Positions 1-14,100 of a stretch of DNA of 64,000 nt are shown here, piece by piece. Under the pieces are notes generated by a model. The model made no database searches. It had not been told where the DNA came from and saw nothing but the letters and a program-made list of their open reading frames with translations. The stretch is from Alitta virens (Eukaryota > Annelida > Polychaeta > Phyllodocida > Nereididae): assembly GCA_932294295.1 (NCBI GenBank), contig OW028576.1, positions 40,435,247 through 40,499,246 of the forward strand, written 5' to 3'. Within the stretch, counting starts at the first letter, position 1. Every line of letters begins with the position of its first letter. The position numbers and the translations under genes are program-made.

Positions 1-1545
1 AATATAAAATAAATCTGGGAGGGTCATTGGTTGTTCTGACATGACATGACCCTCCTAAGATCACGGGCTTCAGGAGAATGATTTAGGATTGTAAAGTTCG
101 GTGAGTATATCACAATTAGACTGCAGTGACTTTAAAACTAATTAGCCACACTAAAACTGAATTTCCTCTTCATCATATTTTAGAAGTAACAATCTTTTTT
201 ATTTAAATACAAATTATTATTTACTGGCAGTATCATACACTGAGATCAAGCTACAATCCATTGAAAGGGTCAAAATTGATAAATATAAAACAATTGAGTA
301 AGATAGATAGATAAATAGATAGATATGGAAAGTGCATCCTCTATGGCAAGTTCTTGCAGCTATCGAGGGTTGATTGATGAGATGAGAGCGAGGAGTCCAT
401 CCATGTTACATATTTACCCCATGGGTGGGATCTTTTACTTGCCTGAGCATAGACACAAAGGTACAAGGGACCGTTGATTTAACCTCTCATCCAAACATCA
501 TCTAGCTGGGATATTGCTAATAAATACTATCATGTTGTCACAATACCAAAAATATATCATTGATAACTTCCGATCTGAATATACATTATGACAGATTTGT
601 TAAACTGTTCTAACGCATGTTCAAGCTACTGTTTCATTACGTCAATGTGTGTTTCTGAATGTGCTAAAAGAGAATTTTCTGACTCCTAAAACAAACAATT
701 TTGAATATTGTCCCACAAAAATGTTAACCTTAACACTGATCTGCCATGATGCTTTGCACAAAACGGTGGCAAAATCAACATACTTTTATACCACATGGCT
801 ACTGTAAAAATAATATTAATATTTAGGTTTGTCAAACATGGAAATTGTCTTCAAAATATTAGGATTAAAAGCTGCACAGTGAGTGGAATACTTTATTTGC
901 AAAACAGCATTTTCAAAAGTGTCTGTACTGTCCATTCTCCATAAGTTACCTGCGTTTTCACAAATATCAATAACCATCATTATAATTTATATTCTCATAA
1001 CAATTCTACCCATTCTTTATATTTCGATCAGATATTTTCACAATCGTTTTTTATTTGGATAATTCATAGTTTGCTCTAGTACAATGATTGCCATAATAGA
1101 ACATATAATAGAAATGTATAATTTATTTTGACATGCATCTGGCCTGTTTACATATTGAGTAACATTTATAAATAGTGACTTCATGACATACACCATTCTG
1201 AGCAGCAGGCTCTGGGGTTGAGACAGTTGCATAGTTACAGGTGAAGCAAAAACTGTATGAATTATACACAAAACGAGAAATAGTCAACGTGAAGTATCTG
1301 CTGATTCAATTTAACTTTTTACAAAAATAAACATCGTGCCATTTGCTATAATATTGTGTTCAGTTGGAATAATAATGCACAAATTCATGTAAGAATTAAT
1401 GTGAATATAAATAAAGATAAGAAACTGGAAATACATTTTTGTTACATATATTGAAAACTACATCATAATATTTGGCATGTCAATGGAGTGTTCACAGAAG
1501 TCCACAATCAGCATTTTAATTTTTATAGTCCTTTTTTGTGTAAGT
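1..1545. other. Intergenic DNA downstream of the BTB/BACK gene
   Basis: I see no coding exon here. The stretch is AT-rich. It holds a short GATA microsatellite near 300-325 and, at about 345-540, a reverse-orientation fragment of the tRNA-derived SINE found in full at 4983-5300; the shared part corresponds to the SINE's region around 'gatcccacccatgag'. The rest shows no recognisable feature. Confidence 0.6.
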
Positions 1546-1551
1546 TTTATT
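1546..1551 (-). promoter_or_regulatory. Candidate polyadenylation signal of the BTB/BACK gene
   Basis: The minus strand reads AATAAA here, about 205 bases downstream of the stop codon at 1757-1759. This is a reasonable 3' UTR length. It is inferred from the hexamer alone. Confidence 0.4.
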
Positions 1552-1756
1552 GTCACAATCCATATGATGTCAAGTATAAGATTTTCTTGTAATTCAATGC
1601 CACTTTTTATATGATAAAAACATCAAGATTAAATTGTCTTTGAAACACAATTACAATGTATTCATGTGAGAGATATACCACTTTGCCACAATGAAGGGCA
1701 ACATTAAATGCTTATATTTCCAATATATAGCTGAACATTCAATGTTTAACCACCTT

Positions 1757-2131
1757 TTAGGCTGCTTTTATTGTGACAATATATGTGGAGTCAGGTATCG
1801 GTTTATCTGATGGGGGAACAATCTCTGCTACTTTGTTATGCATGTCTTCATGTAATGGTAGATGACAGTTAATGATCTTATTTTGCTTATCTCTCCATAA
1901 GTCATCACGAGTAAAAGTCACAGGAAACTCCCATCTGCCTTCACTTTCCTTCACTGTACATGTAAGTGAATGGATGAAAAATCTTAAGACATTTCCAGTA
2001 TACAGTGATGCTAAAGTCGTTTCATCAGATAATATTATGCCATTGTGCTTAAGGGTGAACTTGTCTGGTGGACAACTCAGTTGACCTTCTTGGAAAATCT
2101 TCATCTTCTTGAGTTCAGATATTCTGGTGTA
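1757..2131 (-). CDS. BTB gene, last exon: ubiquitin-like domain and C-terminus
   Basis: The exon opens after the acceptor 'tttgtgccacag' and joins in phase 0 to the exon ending at 6548. It supplies helix 1 (TRISELKKM), the PPDK turn, the GIILSDETTL strand and loop, and the last strand VLRFFIHS of a ubiquitin-like fold. A further 70 or so residues follow (ending DSTYIVTIKAA, then TAA), which I cannot assign. There is no C-terminal di-glycine, so this is an integral domain and not a conjugated modifier. Confidence 0.75.
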   Translation of the reverse strand, partial: YTRISELKKMKIFQEGQLSCPPDKFTLKHNGIILSDETTLASLYTGNVLRFFIHSLTCTVKESEGRWEFPVTFTRDDLWRDKQNKIINCHLPLHEDMHNKVAEIVPPSDKPIPDSTYIVTIKAA

Positions 2132-5100
2132 CTGTGGCACAAACAATGATGTAAAGGAAAACAGCTAAAAATTAAATAATTCAAATAATTAGTGTTCATA
2201 TACATCAATCAAGTCATTAAAGAAAAGGTAAAATTCCAAAAATGGTCCAGGAGCAACATTTTAATCTAAATCATTTATGACCTTGAAATGTATTATAGGT
2301 AATTCATTATTGAAAATAAATCATATAAAGAAATAATGACAACGCAATACATGAAAACTATAATTGAATACATTGTGTCATTCCATGCCGAATCACATGG
2401 AATACATATTACTATCTTGAGGATTTTTTGGTTAAGTACAAAAAACAGCAAAGTTTAGTGAAAAATAGTTGAAAAATAATTGATAAACGAGTCTGCATAC
2501 AACCTAAAACACATTTCTACCCTTCAACTCTGATGGGGAACTTTAAAAAAAAAACAGTAAATGAAATTCAAACCAGCCCGGTTGGAGTATGTGCAACTTC
2601 AAGATTTTGGACAGTTCCAAGAAATTTCACTTAAGCACTGTACAAAAGATAGGTATTCTAGGTTAGTTGCTAAATTATAGCTTGAATGCTTTTATATAAT
2701 TATGTAAAAAGAGCCTCAGTGGTAGTATTATATGGTGGGAATTAGCATCCAACTAGCTTGTGAGAGGTGAAATGTAAAATGTTGATTTAGTAATCCAAAG
2801 TTACAAACACAGGCATAAAAGATTCCATTTTGACATGTCAACAGAAACTGACTAACTCCCTGTTCTGTCATTGGGCTAGGCTTATACAGCGGTGTGTGAA
2901 TCACAGTGAATCACAACCTGTCATCCGACTTTTCACGACAGTTACCAAATATTGCATGTTTGGATAATTCTTGAGATTATAATGATAACTGCTTTGCACT
3001 GAGTCTCCAATACACCAAATTAGTCTTACAACACTGTAACTTGGGTAATGTAAATGAATTGTTAAGAAGCTAAAATAGGAAATATAAAGAAAACTGGAAA
3101 TTATTCAGCATGTCCATGTGAATCACATTCCACAGGAATGCATCTGATTGATAATTCTATTAATGTTAGCAATATAATATTTTAAGAGAAATCCAGGTGA
3201 GTAAACCTTGTTATAATTTGACTAGGTTGCAGGATATGTAAACAAGGACAGAAAAATTACCTACTTTTAAGGAAAATACTGTTAGCTAGTTCAGGAAGCT
3301 CAACCAGAAGCACAAAGTATAGTAAGGCATTAAACTGCATGGTACATTACCAATAGGAGTATAGAAATATATGCTAATGATAAAGAATCTGAGCGAGTGG
3401 CACATGAATTGACTATTGCTGAACCCCAGTGGGATAACTACCATTACACAGAAGTTTGATGTTCAATCTGTAACATAGGACCCCAAAACAAATTATCGCA
3501 TCTTTACATCTGCCTTTGGCAGCTGGTCATTAAAGTTGTATTATCTTAATTCAGACCAGTAGCATTGAGGCAGTGCAATTGATACAACATTAAAAGCAAA
3601 TGTCCCTGCGTGAAAACTACCATAAACTTTCCTTTAATCTTTATTCTCCATGCCGTCTATAAAGTATGGGAACTATCATCATAATTGAATACAAAAGCTT
3701 ATATGACCAACTTCATGGAATAATGAATGCACAAATGAATATATGAATGAACACAATATCAATCAATGAAGCCATCAGGCTGTTAGAAGGTGATTTAGTC
3801 TGTTAGTCTGTGTAGATGATAATTGTTGGACTTATCATCTCATCATTATGTCTACCTCTGGCAACTGATCATTTAATCTGACTAGGCTTCAGACACAGTA
3901 GCATTGAGACATTAGACATTAGATATCTTGGAAACTGTGGCCCATTTCCATAGGGCTGCATTGCATGTAGTCTGAAATCTGTACTGTGACATCAAGAGGT
4001 TAAGTCTACAGAACCTGAGAAATAATTGTCCTGCCCTCTCAAACTATACAGCACTGGAAAGACAGCAAAATTAGCTCTCAGAACTAATCTTTCACAATTT
4101 GGTACCTCGTGTGGGACTCAAATTTAGACATCTGAACATTGCACATGTTAGAAAATCTGTGACTTTGAACCTTTGACCTAAAATTCTTGAAAAATTCAGA
4201 TTAGTCTAGCAGCCAAATATAAAAACCAGTGCATTTTTGTAAGCCATTTGAACTAATGTTTTCAGAGCAGTTGAATTTTAGATATTTTTTGTCACTGTGA
4301 AATGACATGAAGTGGTTAAGTCACATAAAACCTTAGAAATTGTTATCGTACACTATCAATGGAAACAATAGATTAAGCTATCACATGTATGGTATTTTCC
4401 AGTTTCCCTGTACTCTGCATAGGACCTGAGTTCAAAATGCCTGAAATAGTTTTATTCAATGTCCAACAATAGCAAGTGGTAAAGTCCCTGAAAACCTTAA
4501 AATTGATTGCCCTAGCCTTTCAAGCTGTACAGAAATTAAAAGACAATAAAATTAGGTTTCAAAATGTATTTTTATGGTTTCTGTACCTTGTATAGGACCC
4601 GAGTTCAAAACCCCTGAAAACTGCATATATAGGACACTCTGTGACCTTGACCCTTTGAGATAAAATTCACATTTGTGAAGCACATGTATACACACTCATG
4701 TAAATTTTTCTGGTTCGATCTATCAAAAAGTTTTTTTGAGTTATGGCATTTTGGAGATTTTTTGGTTCTAAAAAATTTGACTACAAAATTTCAAGGTCGG
4801 GCTCTTTTCTAAACAGTATCGTCATATACATCATTTGAAAGAGGAAGTTCAGGTGGTTATCTTTGTGAGTTTTTGAGTAATAGGCTTTTACTTCTTGTGA
4901 AAAATAATGAGAAGAAGATAGGAAAAAAGACCTACAATAACAAGATATACTTTGCTATGGAAAGTTTATAATTAACGACTTTAAAACCAGCTTGGTAGCC
5001 TAACAGTTTAGGTATCTGCCAATTCCATATCGGCCAGCTCTGCACAAGGTCCCGGGTTCAATCCCTGGCCCGGGCACTATTCCCGGAATTACATCTCAGA

Positions 5101-8100
5101 TTGCCTGAGATGTTAATCGGAGGTGCCTTATACTCAGGGTCTATGCTGAAGCATGTAAAAGATCCCACCCATGAGGTAAATGTGTAACATGGTGTGGACT
5201 CCAAATTTTATCATGTCATCATTACATCTATCAGCTCAACTGATCATGTCAGCTGGCTAAGCTTCAGATCCAGTAGCACTGAGACATAAAAGTATTACAC
5301 TCAGAATTAGCGAAATTCTCCACCCTTATAACCCCCGAAGTTATGCAATTGCAGTTTCTAAACCAGAATATTTGCTTTGTGTCTAATTGTGTAAATCATA
5401 TAGCAATGTTTTTTTACATACAAATATTAGACAGAAAAGGTACTTTTAAAGCAGTGGTGGCAAATTCTGCTCATTATGATTACGAGTATCTTATAATTTA
5501 TAATTATGTGATTAAAGACAAAATTGTACAATAAAGATGGGCTATGTTGTATTATACCTCTGCAATGTCTCCTGAGCTGCGATTGGTTTAAACAGGGTCA
5601 CATGACATTGCTTAGAAATTACAAGTGCCGTTACCATTGCTGCATCCAATGGTGCTTGCGGCAAATAAACTAATATCACCATTTCATTTTAGGATATCAA
5701 ATATCACTGACAAATATCACGGTCAGTTATATTGCCTGGCAAATACTACAGAATACAAAAACGAGGCACTGAAGAATGTCATGAAAGTCATGAGCATCCT
5801 CGCTTTGTGATATATTTTATTAAACAGCAGCTTCATTGTGCGATTAAAAAAATTCTAAGTTTACTATGTAAAAAAAAATTCATTATTAATTCAATTATGG
5901 CTTAATTGAAAACTTATTTTGTGTTAAAATGACTATGAAATTGTGAATCGGCGATGCTCTTCATAACGTTATAATGTTAACCTAGCAACTATATTACGTA
6001 AGGCTTGTTGACAAATAAAAGTAAGTGTTCTAGGTATGGTAAGCATGATTGTCATTCGACAAATAAACTAATATACCCTGCCAGGTCAGCTAATTTGGCT
6101 GTAAGTGCTATTGGTTGTATCAACCATTATCAGTGCTGAAAGACTAATTGCTTACCTGTATTGTGGCTAGAAAAAAATGTTGTAGGTCTTAAGCAGATTT
6201 ATCTTAAATTTAGACTTTTGAAGACTGAAAGGAGCTTGTGTCCACTATTTAAATGAATTGTTGCATTAAATAGGTATTGATGTCTTTGCTTCACAAGACA
6301 TTTTAGTGGGCCTAGCTACAGTAAAAAGATGGTCTGTATAAATTTCATTGTGGAGGTATAATAAAGCAATTATTTGCTAGATACTTCGAGCCCTAGTAAA
6401 TCTATTTGACCCGAGGGACTGATCGATAGCTCCATAGGGTAAAATAAAATGTACTGGTGCCCTCGCACCACATAATATTTGTATAATATAGCACATATAT
6501 TTAGGATAGCTCAGGTACCTTCTGCCATGAAAATATGTGTAACATACCTCAAAATAGAATTCCACATTTACTTTTACACGCTTATTCCAGTCCACATACT
6601 TGGTATCCTTCTGCCTATTAAAAATCAACCGACCGATTTCTTCATGCGTCAAGATCCCAAGAGGAGTGACAAACTCCAGAAAATCATTCGTGGAAATTTT
6701 GGAGAAATCAATCCTGGTAAATACTTTCCCTAGAACCTTCCGGAGTTCTTCTGGTGTCCCTTGAAGGTTCCTGCGTTTGCATTCACTCTCAGCCCATCTC
6801 ATACAAGCTGCAAAAATGTCAATCTCGGAACAATCCTTGTCCTCAGTGATATAAAGTTCATCTAGGACTTCATTTGATATTTCCAGGAACTCGTTTTTAT
6901 TCAAGACATCCATTGCATTCTTCCTGAAGTACTCTTTACATAAACTCAAATACTCCTTAGCATCAAAATTCAAAGCTTGCTGAGTGACCTCTCCTAGATT
7001 TGTCTCAGACAGTTGCAATACGCCAGACTTGGTGCAGAGAAATTCAAGATCCACAATGCTGAACTTATGAGCAGCGTGCAGCAGTCCAAACACATTCATA
7101 GTACTCACAACGCAGTCATCAGTGTAGAGATACCTACAATTGATCACGAATATTTTATCATTATCATCTGACAGTTTAACACAATAATTATTAACAAATA
7201 AATCTATGAGCGACACTGGCATGTTATCATGATAATATCATATGATATATCAATACAAGTTGTAAAAGGGTGTGCAATCTTGAGTTGAAAACAACATAAT
7301 CCACAGGCCTGTGTGCAAACTAAAGACTGTAGAACTACAATATTACTACAACTAGGGAGTAAGACATCATTGTTTTAATAATATTAACCAGTATTCTAAA
7401 TACAATATAAACATAGATATGGTCGCATTAACATAGGCTTCTAACTAGTTGTGATCAGGAGTTTTGGAGTGCTCTCACACCAGCAGCACAGTCTTGATGC
7501 AAGACCCTCGATCACACCTTTGAGCAGGAGGCGGTCTTGTGGTATTCGAGGGAGCATGAATCCCAGTTGGGGAGCAAGCAATTTGACTACGTAGAAAGGT
7601 TTATATTAACCATAAGAATAGAATACGTACTAAATACGCCAAAGCAACGTTGTACCAGAACTATTTTGTTTGCCTCTTAGTTAAACTTAACTTGTGTAGT
7701 GACTGACCTACTTCCACGGCCTATCTCGCCATGCTTTGATATCCACAAGACCCTCGTCAACGACGCATGGCTCGAGGGTCTAGACCTAGACTGCCAGCAG
7801 CTGTTTTTGGCCGGCGTTCCGTAGCTTACAGGAAATTTAAACATGCGAAGGAAGCGGGGGGAGGGGTTAAGGTGTATTGTGGTGTGAAGGTACACATGTT
7901 TTGGTGTCACCAAAATTCCTACTCTCAGTACGAAAGTTGGCGCTGTCGTGGTGCGAAAGTTACTGTCTCCCCATGATACCACAAATTGTCCAGTTCGGCC
8001 AACATACAAAATATATTACATGTTAGCAAAATATAAAAAAACTTTCTAGCTGGTGCAAACGCCTTTCTGTATGAATAAACTTTGTTTACCACTTTTTAAC

Positions 8101-11100
8101 CCTCAGTGAACAAAGTTTGAAAATGGTTATTGTTATCATCAATGTCTGTCCAACCAGCAGGCGGGCGAGCGGACGGGCGTAACACTTTCATTTCCAGAGC
8201 AGAACTCTAACACTAATGCACTTACCCTAATGAAATTTCGTACAGTAATACACTATATGGCCTAGTGGTGCCTTTTGATAGTCACATTGACATATGTTTG
8301 CTATGTTTTACAAAATTAGGAAATAGAAGAAAAAATTTATTTTTGGTTTCCGGAGCAGAACTCTGACACTTCTGCAGCTTCATGCATGGCCGTAAATACT
8401 TTAGAATTTTATAAATTGGGGAAAAAAGAAGGAAAATTCCTACTTTTTCAAACTTAAAAAAAATGCTAAAAATTGTGTTAAATTGTGTTTCCGGAGCAGA
8501 AATATGTACTGACCCTAACTAAATGTTATATGTTATTACTCTATATAGCTTAGTTGTGCATTTTGAACACATTGACATATCTCAGCTGTGTTTTAAAATA
8601 TTTAGAGAAAAATGAAAAAATTCCCGTTTCCAGAGCAGAACTCACACACTACTGCACCTACATGCATACAAAACTTGGCAAGAATATGTCTAAAATAGTG
8701 TAGAGATGACAGATAATTTTATATTATAAGGAAAATATGAAATTTTGGTAATCTTTCAAACCCTAATATCAATGTCTCTATGATCCTTACATCAGATTAT
8801 AGTATTTCACTTTGTAAGCTTTATTTTGACATTTGTTTCATCCTTTTTTTTTCATAATAATTGAAAATCTGGGAAAAAGCTAAAAATTGAGTTGCTTCCT
8901 TCATATTCCTTAGCATCCCATACTTAGCAATGACAGCCATAAATGTTGTAGAATTCATGCGCATAAAATTATTAAATATTTAATCATAGTATTGCCATGC
9001 TCAACCTAATGGTTTTGTCTATAATTAGCAATTTCATTAGCTGTGTAAAAATCTATTACTTTCACTTGACTCCAATACTTATTATTGTTTTTGTAATCTA
9101 CACCTGTAAAGTTTTTGTTAATATATATATTATTAATAACTTATTTATATGCCATAGATTTAATGGAAATCAGCAACCCAACAATTCAGTAAACAATTTT
9201 GACTTATGACAGCAGTAAAATAAATGTGTTGATTTTCATTCCATATAGCATTAACCTTTAAGATTTGTATTTAGACTTTATTTATTTAAATACAAGTAAA
9301 TACAAACCTTAAAGGTTCATTTTGTATGAAATTATACCCAACTTTTTTAAGTGGCATAATATTGTTGCTGTATTTCAGATATATACCTTAGGCTCATTGC
9401 CATTGCCTATATATGACTATTTTGGACATAGAAATTATAATCTTAGTTGTAGATTAGTTTAGGGAACATACTATTGTGTTGATAATTCTAGCGAACTGAA
9501 TACTTCTTATTGTGCATAAAATCTTTGAAACAGAAGTTAACCTAAATAAGAAGTAAGATCTTTGTAAGACATTATATGATATAATGTGCACATGAAAAAT
9601 AAGACCACTAATATAGTAATATACACCATAATTTCAAGTTTTATCGTCTAAAAAGAAAATCAGGGTTTTGGCTAATAAGCAATAAATTAAACACAGTTCT
9701 GGTGTATTTAAAGAAAGTTAATAATTTATATTCACTCATATAATTTACCTAATTTTCTGAATATTACAATGTGGATGTGGAGTATGTTTGCATCAAAATA
9801 AGACAATTTAACACTTAGTGGAAACTGGACAAACATAAGAATTAATAAGAGCCTTACTTTTTACAAAAATAAAAAGTAAGACTTCATCAGACTTTGTAAT
9901 AACTCACGGGAACACTGTCTTTTTTCACACTTAAAAGAATATAATGAACAAATGAAGAAATTCAAGAGTTAAATAAATAGGACATCTTGAACTCTAATTA
10001 GTATTTGGTAACAGGCTATGTATGCCAAGCTATATAAACACCCAAGAAATAAAATGTTTCCAAACTTTGTAAAACATAGCTGAGATATGTCAGTGTGACC
10101 ATCAAAAGGAACCACTTGGCCATATATAATGTTACTGTATTAAATTTCTTTAGGGTAAGTGCATTAGTAGAGTTCAGCTCTAGAAACGATAGTGTAATGC
10201 CTGCCCTCCTGCCTGTCGAACAAACATTAAGGATGCCTGTGTGTATGTGGGCTTTGCTGAGGGTTTAGCTGTTGCGCAGCCTATGTTTTATCATAATATT
10301 ATTGGCAGTTACAAATGACTAGACCTTGAACTCACTTACTCAAGCACAGTGTGTGTAAGGGTTCTGGTCTGGTAATGATAGTGTAATGTCTGCCCTCCTG
10401 CCCTCCTGCCCTCCTGCCTGTCGAACAAACTTTAAGGATGCCTGTGTGTATGTGGGCTTTGCTGAGGGTTTAGCTGTAGCACAGCCTATGTTTTATCATA
10501 ATATTATTGGCAGTTACAACTGACTAGACCTTGAACTCACTTACTCAAGCACAGTGTGTGTAAGGGTTCTGGTCTGGTAATGATAGTGTAATGTCTGCCC
10601 TCCTGCCCTCTTGCCTGTCGAACAAACTTTAAGGATGCCTGTGTGTATGTGGGCTTTGCTGAGGGTTTAGCTGTAGTGCAGCCTATGTTTTATCATAATA
10701 TTATTGGCAGTTACAACTGACTAAACCTTGAACTCACTTACTCAAGCACAGTGTGTGTAAGGGTTCTGGTCTGGTAATGATAGTGTAATGTCTGCCCTCC
10801 TGCCCTCCTGCCTGTCGAACAAACTTTAAGGATGCCTGTGTGAATGTGGGCTTTGCTGAGGGTTTAGCTGTAGCACAGCCTATGTTTTATCATAATATTA
10901 TTGGCAGTTACAACTGACTAGACCTTGAACTCACTTACTCAAGCACAGTGTTAAATGTTTGTGGAGTGATTGCATCAATTTCAACCTTCTCTGTCTTATT
11001 TTCCAAGAGCTCTCGCAGTGGTCCACCATGGGAACTAACGACGGTCCGATGAGCTTGAATCTCAGTTCCTTGGACAACGAAGGTGACGTCCGTCATTATG

Positions 11101-14100
11101 CCATCCTTGAGCATTTCGAACATGCGCATTCCAGTGGGCTTCACCATCTTGAACCCTGTCAATCAAATGAGATTAAGACTTGAATAATATTCAAATCATC
11201 TTGAAAGTGTTAAAGATCTAAAGAAGTATTCTAAATTTTCACTAAGTCATTTAGTAGGATTCATGTAATGAATATCCCCTGGTGGACATTCATTAACAAT
11301 AATTGATCTAATCATCTAAGACTGTCTTTTTTTCTTTGATCTGACCAGGACTGGTATGCCTTCACTCACTGAACTATTTTATATAATCGTTTTCATTTGT
11401 TGATCTAACACGGACTTGTATATGTCTTTAGTTACCAGATTAACTCATTTCATCATTATATATATGTCTTCAGTTACCAGATTAACTCATTGATCTAATC
11501 ATCTTCATTTGATCTAACTAGGACTTGCATTGTATATGTCTTTAGTTACCAGATTAACTCATTGGTTGAGTTAATCTAATCATCTAATTTAAATTCTGCT
11601 ATTTCATTCCGTGATCGTGGGCTGGCATATATGCCTTGAGTTACTAAATTTTACAGAATTACCTTATCGGCTAGAGCATAACATTATTTCAGACTTTTTG
11701 TAACAAGTATCAATATTCTTTTTCAAAGTTTTTAGGAAAACGTGATTTAATCATTTCTAAATAATCAACAATCAAAAGACCACCTAGCCTGCCCTAATGT
11801 GCAACAATTTAAAATGCATAAAATATACAATTTCATATAATTTTTTCAGCACATTTGTTTGCATTGCATGATCTACATAATTTGGTTATTCTGAGCATGA
11901 AAGCACTAAAAATATCCACTGAGTATGATATTAGGTGGACATAAACCGTATGAATTCAAGATGTATAATTGTTGAGAAATGGCTGAAATCTGAATAAAGG
12001 TTATGTCTATGTACAGTTACCCCCTAAATGGATCAGTTGTCCCCGTCCCTGCCCCGCCCCCCCCCCCCCCCCCCTCAAACTTCAGAAATCCTGGTGGTGC
12101 TTTTGGGGAAGTGGCTATTTTTAGCTACAAGGATACTGAAACTCATAAGCTAATATTTTTGAAAGTGTATTAACAACCATCTGCTGAAGTATATGAAGAG
12201 AAAGCCAACATTTCATAACTAGTATTGCCTTGTATAATATTCTATTTAGTTAGAAATACAAACACTTACCTCAATAAGGCTTAAACTTAGGTCTAGTCTA
12301 GCAGATCAACTCAACCAGCCAACTTGAAGTGTAGGTAGTGTTATGTCATCACCAGAAGGTGGCAGTGCACACTGCCTTCAGTGACATCTGTTGAGTAACA
12401 AAATGCTGTCCCTCCGTGATTTTACTGCCAATCATAATTTGAGAAATTGATTTAATTTTTTTTTTTAAGATCATAGCATTGACAGTGCGATATTGCTCTT
12501 AAAGAGGGATAAGTGACACAGAAGCTCTTAAATAATGAGGAACATAAGAGGAATATCTCCTTAAATAGTGACAGGCGACAGTTTAATATTCATTGTTATT
12601 ATTCATCCAGTTACAAAGTGACAGGAGACATTAATTAGAAATTTTTCTTAAATGGCCATGGGACATTGTTTATTTTGGCCCATGTAAAACCCTATAGTGA
12701 CTTGAGTTATTTTTGCATGATGTGCTTCCATTTAAAAAGGGGGGAGGGGTGGACAAGAAAACGTTCATAATACCCCCCCCCCCCCTCCTCCTGCTTTTTT
12801 CATGCTCATGTGCCCGGAAATGCTAACAGTTCTATATATCCTAACTAATTTTAGCATATGTTTACCTTTGCTATAATTGATGCTAAAGATGGGATAGGTG
12901 TGTAATTTTCACTAATACCACAGATAACACCCAAAATGCCCTGAACTTGTCTGAAGGCACTATTCACTGAGATTAGTGATTATAGTGATGACATAATTGT
13001 CTGGAGATTGTGACGTCATCAGTGTTGAAAAGAAGAAAAAATATCTCAATATTAGGACTCATCCGCTGGTGTTTAGCAGATTTATCATAAATTTGGGTTT
13101 TGACAACTGAAAAGAGCTTGTGTATAATAATGGATTGATCTTGTTTTTTGAATAATTGTTGTTTGTGATTCACAAGGAAAAATGCTTTGTATAAAAATAA
13201 TAGGCCTACATATCAGCTGGGGGAGGTATAATAAATCAATTATTGACTGATCACTTCGGATACCAGTACAGTTAGTTTCATTAAAAACGACCTGTCAAAT
13301 TGAATCTAGACAAAGCAGCTAGACAACTTCTGCTAAATTTAACTGTCTGGCTATATGGATGGATGATCTATTCAGCTAAATTGACAAAATATATTAAATA
13401 AAAATGATGTGTCATGTCGCTTTTGGGGAGCCACCCAGTGGAGATTCCAGTCAGATACTTATTTACATAGTTATTAGATATGTTTATTATTTATTTAATT
13501 TTATAATGAGGAATTACCACAAACAAAGCATTTCTGAATGTTACAGTCAGGTGAATATGAATGTGTTATTATTATATTTTTTTATAAAGGTAAAAAGCTA
13601 TGGGGGTAAATATTTTCTTTATCAAATTTTCCATTCTTTCGTTGTGTATACTTTGTTTTACAAATGTCTTACTAACGGTATTCTATAAAGGTTTTGATTT
13701 CGAGTATATACCTGCCTGCAATATACTTTTTATCAAATTGAAATATTCCGGTAAGATATTGTTGATGGCAGTTATGAGTATAGATATATATATATATATA
13801 TAGGAACATGACTCATCATGCATTCCCACTTTTCAGTTACCAAAAAAGAAAAGTAACTGAGATTTTGTAACATACTATATATCCTTGCTTTTATGATATC
13901 ATCAGTAACGTAGGTATGTGCCCCCCCCCCCCTCACTTAAAGGATGTGCCCCCCCCCCCCAGCAGGTGCCCCCAAATTGGCTAGAAAAAACCTAAAGCAG
14001 AGGGTGGGGGGGTCCACCCCCCCAAAAAAAAAACATTGTGCCCCCCCCCCCCAAAAAAAAACATTGTGCGCGCGTGCCCCCCTGAGTGCCCCCCCCCCCC

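Larger units (their letters stand above)
2132..6547 (-). other. Intron 3 of the BTB gene
   Basis: This is a 4.4-kb intron with no supported exon. Around 4000-4700 there are diverged direct repeats of a segment containing phrases like 'gtgaccttgaccctttga'. A full tRNA-derived SINE lies at 4983-5300, and dispersed-repeat copies lie at about 5535-5630 and 6185-6420. Confidence 0.6.
7134..10938 (-). other. Intron 2 of the BTB gene, repeat-rich
   Basis: No exon is supported in this interval. It holds a large imperfect inverted repeat with arms at about 8190-8330 and 10060-10195, a palindrome at 9252-9318, a short hairpin at 9855-9884, and a tandem array at 10180-10938. Confidence 0.6.
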
